In this document: positions 63,749-64,000 of the stretch, piece after piece | Layout: every line of letters starts with the position of its first letter | Numbering within the stretch: the first letter of the stretch is position 1 | Assembly (NCBI RefSeq): GCF_000384395.1 | Contig: NZ_ARWE01000001.1 | Coordinates: forward strand, 124,001-188,000 | Direction: 5' to 3' | From: Geopsychrobacter electrodiphilus DSM 16401 | GTDB lineage: Bacteria; Desulfobacterota; Desulfuromonadia; Desulfuromonadales; Geopsychrobacteraceae | Length of the DNA stretch: 64,000 nt | Notes under the pieces: generated by a model | Told to the model about the DNA's origin: nothing | Seen by the model: only the letters and a program-made list of their open reading frames with translations | Databases searched by the model: none | Program-made: the position numbers and the translations under genes

Positions 63749-64000
63749 TTGGCAGAGGTGATTTTTTCCAGCTGGGGGAGAGAGATTGTCGATAACCGCA
63801 AGGGGCAACCACAACCCCTGGGCGAGTTGCAGATCAAGCTCCCTGCTCAATATCTTGAAGATGGTGAGATTAAGGCGTTTATCGGGTGGGATGGTCTGAT
63901 CCTGCTCGACAAAAATGTCGATGTGGTCGCAATGGCGGCCGAATATATGAAGCGGGTGCAGGAAAAATACTGCTGCGGCAAATGTACTCCCGGCAAAAAG
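63749..64000 (+). CDS. SfrB/GltD-type flavoprotein, N-terminal part (runs off the window)
   Basis: Eighty-four codons are open from a TTG at 63749 (behind AGGAGG) to the window edge. The translation starts AEVIFSSWGREIVDNRKGQP and ends in EKYCCGKCTPGKK, the start of the iron-sulfur binding segment found in NuoF-like domains (CGKC.P...G). In Geobacter relatives this N-terminal domain is fused to a GltD-like NADPH flavoprotein (SfrB, the beta subunit of SfrAB). The rest lies outside the window, so the full identity is not settled. Confidence 0.6.
   Translation, partial: MAEVIFSSWGREIVDNRKGQPQPLGELQIKLPAQYLEDGEIKAFIGWDGLILLDKNVDVVAMAAEYMKRVQEKYCCGKCTPGKK

Overview
The window looks like a chromosomal segment of an anaerobic, probably marine or brackish member of the Desulfuromonadales (Desulfuromonas, Pelobacter or Geobacter relatives). 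The pointers are several diguanylate cyclases, a bacteriohemerythrin sensor, an AmmeMemoRadiSam enzyme, a def-fmt-DUF116-htpX-rsmB-rpe block, a TAXI-type TRAP receptor, a DUF4492-linked cytochrome bd oxidase and sigma-54 activators. No rRNA, tRNA, CRISPR array or complete insertion sequence was seen. The taxonomic call is an inference from gene content only.

Layout. 1-8.6 kb holds a partial TAXI receptor, a Cache/PAS/GGDEF cyclase, glutamine synthetase, a hemerythrin-GGDEF cyclase, a universal stress protein and Hsp20. Between the cyclase and the stress gene lie a PAS stub, a decayed copy of the glnA 3' end and a strong terminator. 8.9-17.7 kb holds cold-shock protein, AmrS, a CBS protein, Pcm, an ABC exporter, a metallophosphatase, a DUF309 protein and a hybrid histidine kinase. 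17.7-20.5 kb is a scrap zone: a methyltransferase 3' remnant, a secreted Asp/Gln/Arg-repeat protein, an aldehyde dehydrogenase (GapN-like) 5' remnant, a cupin and a KAS III-like enzyme.

20.9-44.6 kb is the accessory centrepiece, read here as an ectoine / 5-hydroxyectoine catabolic island. It holds a TeaABC-like TRAP transporter with a TeaD-like UspA protein, two DoeA/EutD-type ectoine hydrolases, an M20 amidohydrolase that could replace the DoeB/EutE deacetylase, a class III aminotransferase (DoeD-like), a succinate-semialdehyde-type dehydrogenase (DoeC-like), a EutB-like PLP dehydratase and RidA. It also holds an Asp/Glu racemase-family protein, glutamate dehydrogenase, a D-2-hydroxyacid dehydrogenase, a tartrate/malate-type decarboxylating dehydrogenase, a tungsten aldehyde:ferredoxin oxidoreductase with its own MoaD-like protein, and an EamA exporter. 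Two nearly identical sigma-54 activators flank the aldehyde oxidoreductase and show a sharply bounded tract of near identity, as gene conversion would leave. The proposed flow is uptake, ring hydrolysis to N-acetyl-diaminobutyrate, deacetylation, transamination to aspartate semialdehyde, oxidation to aspartate and entry to the TCA cycle, with glutamate dehydrogenase recycling 2-oxoglutarate. Short inverted-repeat elements (33.7, 40.6 kb) and a dispersed repeat pair (27.4, 43.0 kb) punctuate the island.

44.7-64 kb is mostly housekeeping: a flavin-binding protein, a nucleoside-recognition membrane protein, DHFR, the DUF4492-cydA-cydB-cydX operon, a SIMPL lipoprotein, a divergent HxlR regulator/quinone oxidoreductase pair, DUF302, TatD, TcdA, TauE, the def-fmt-DUF116-htpX-rsmB-rpe-nudix operon, a trypsin-like protease, glutaredoxin, a lipoprotein and the start of an SfrB-like flavoprotein.
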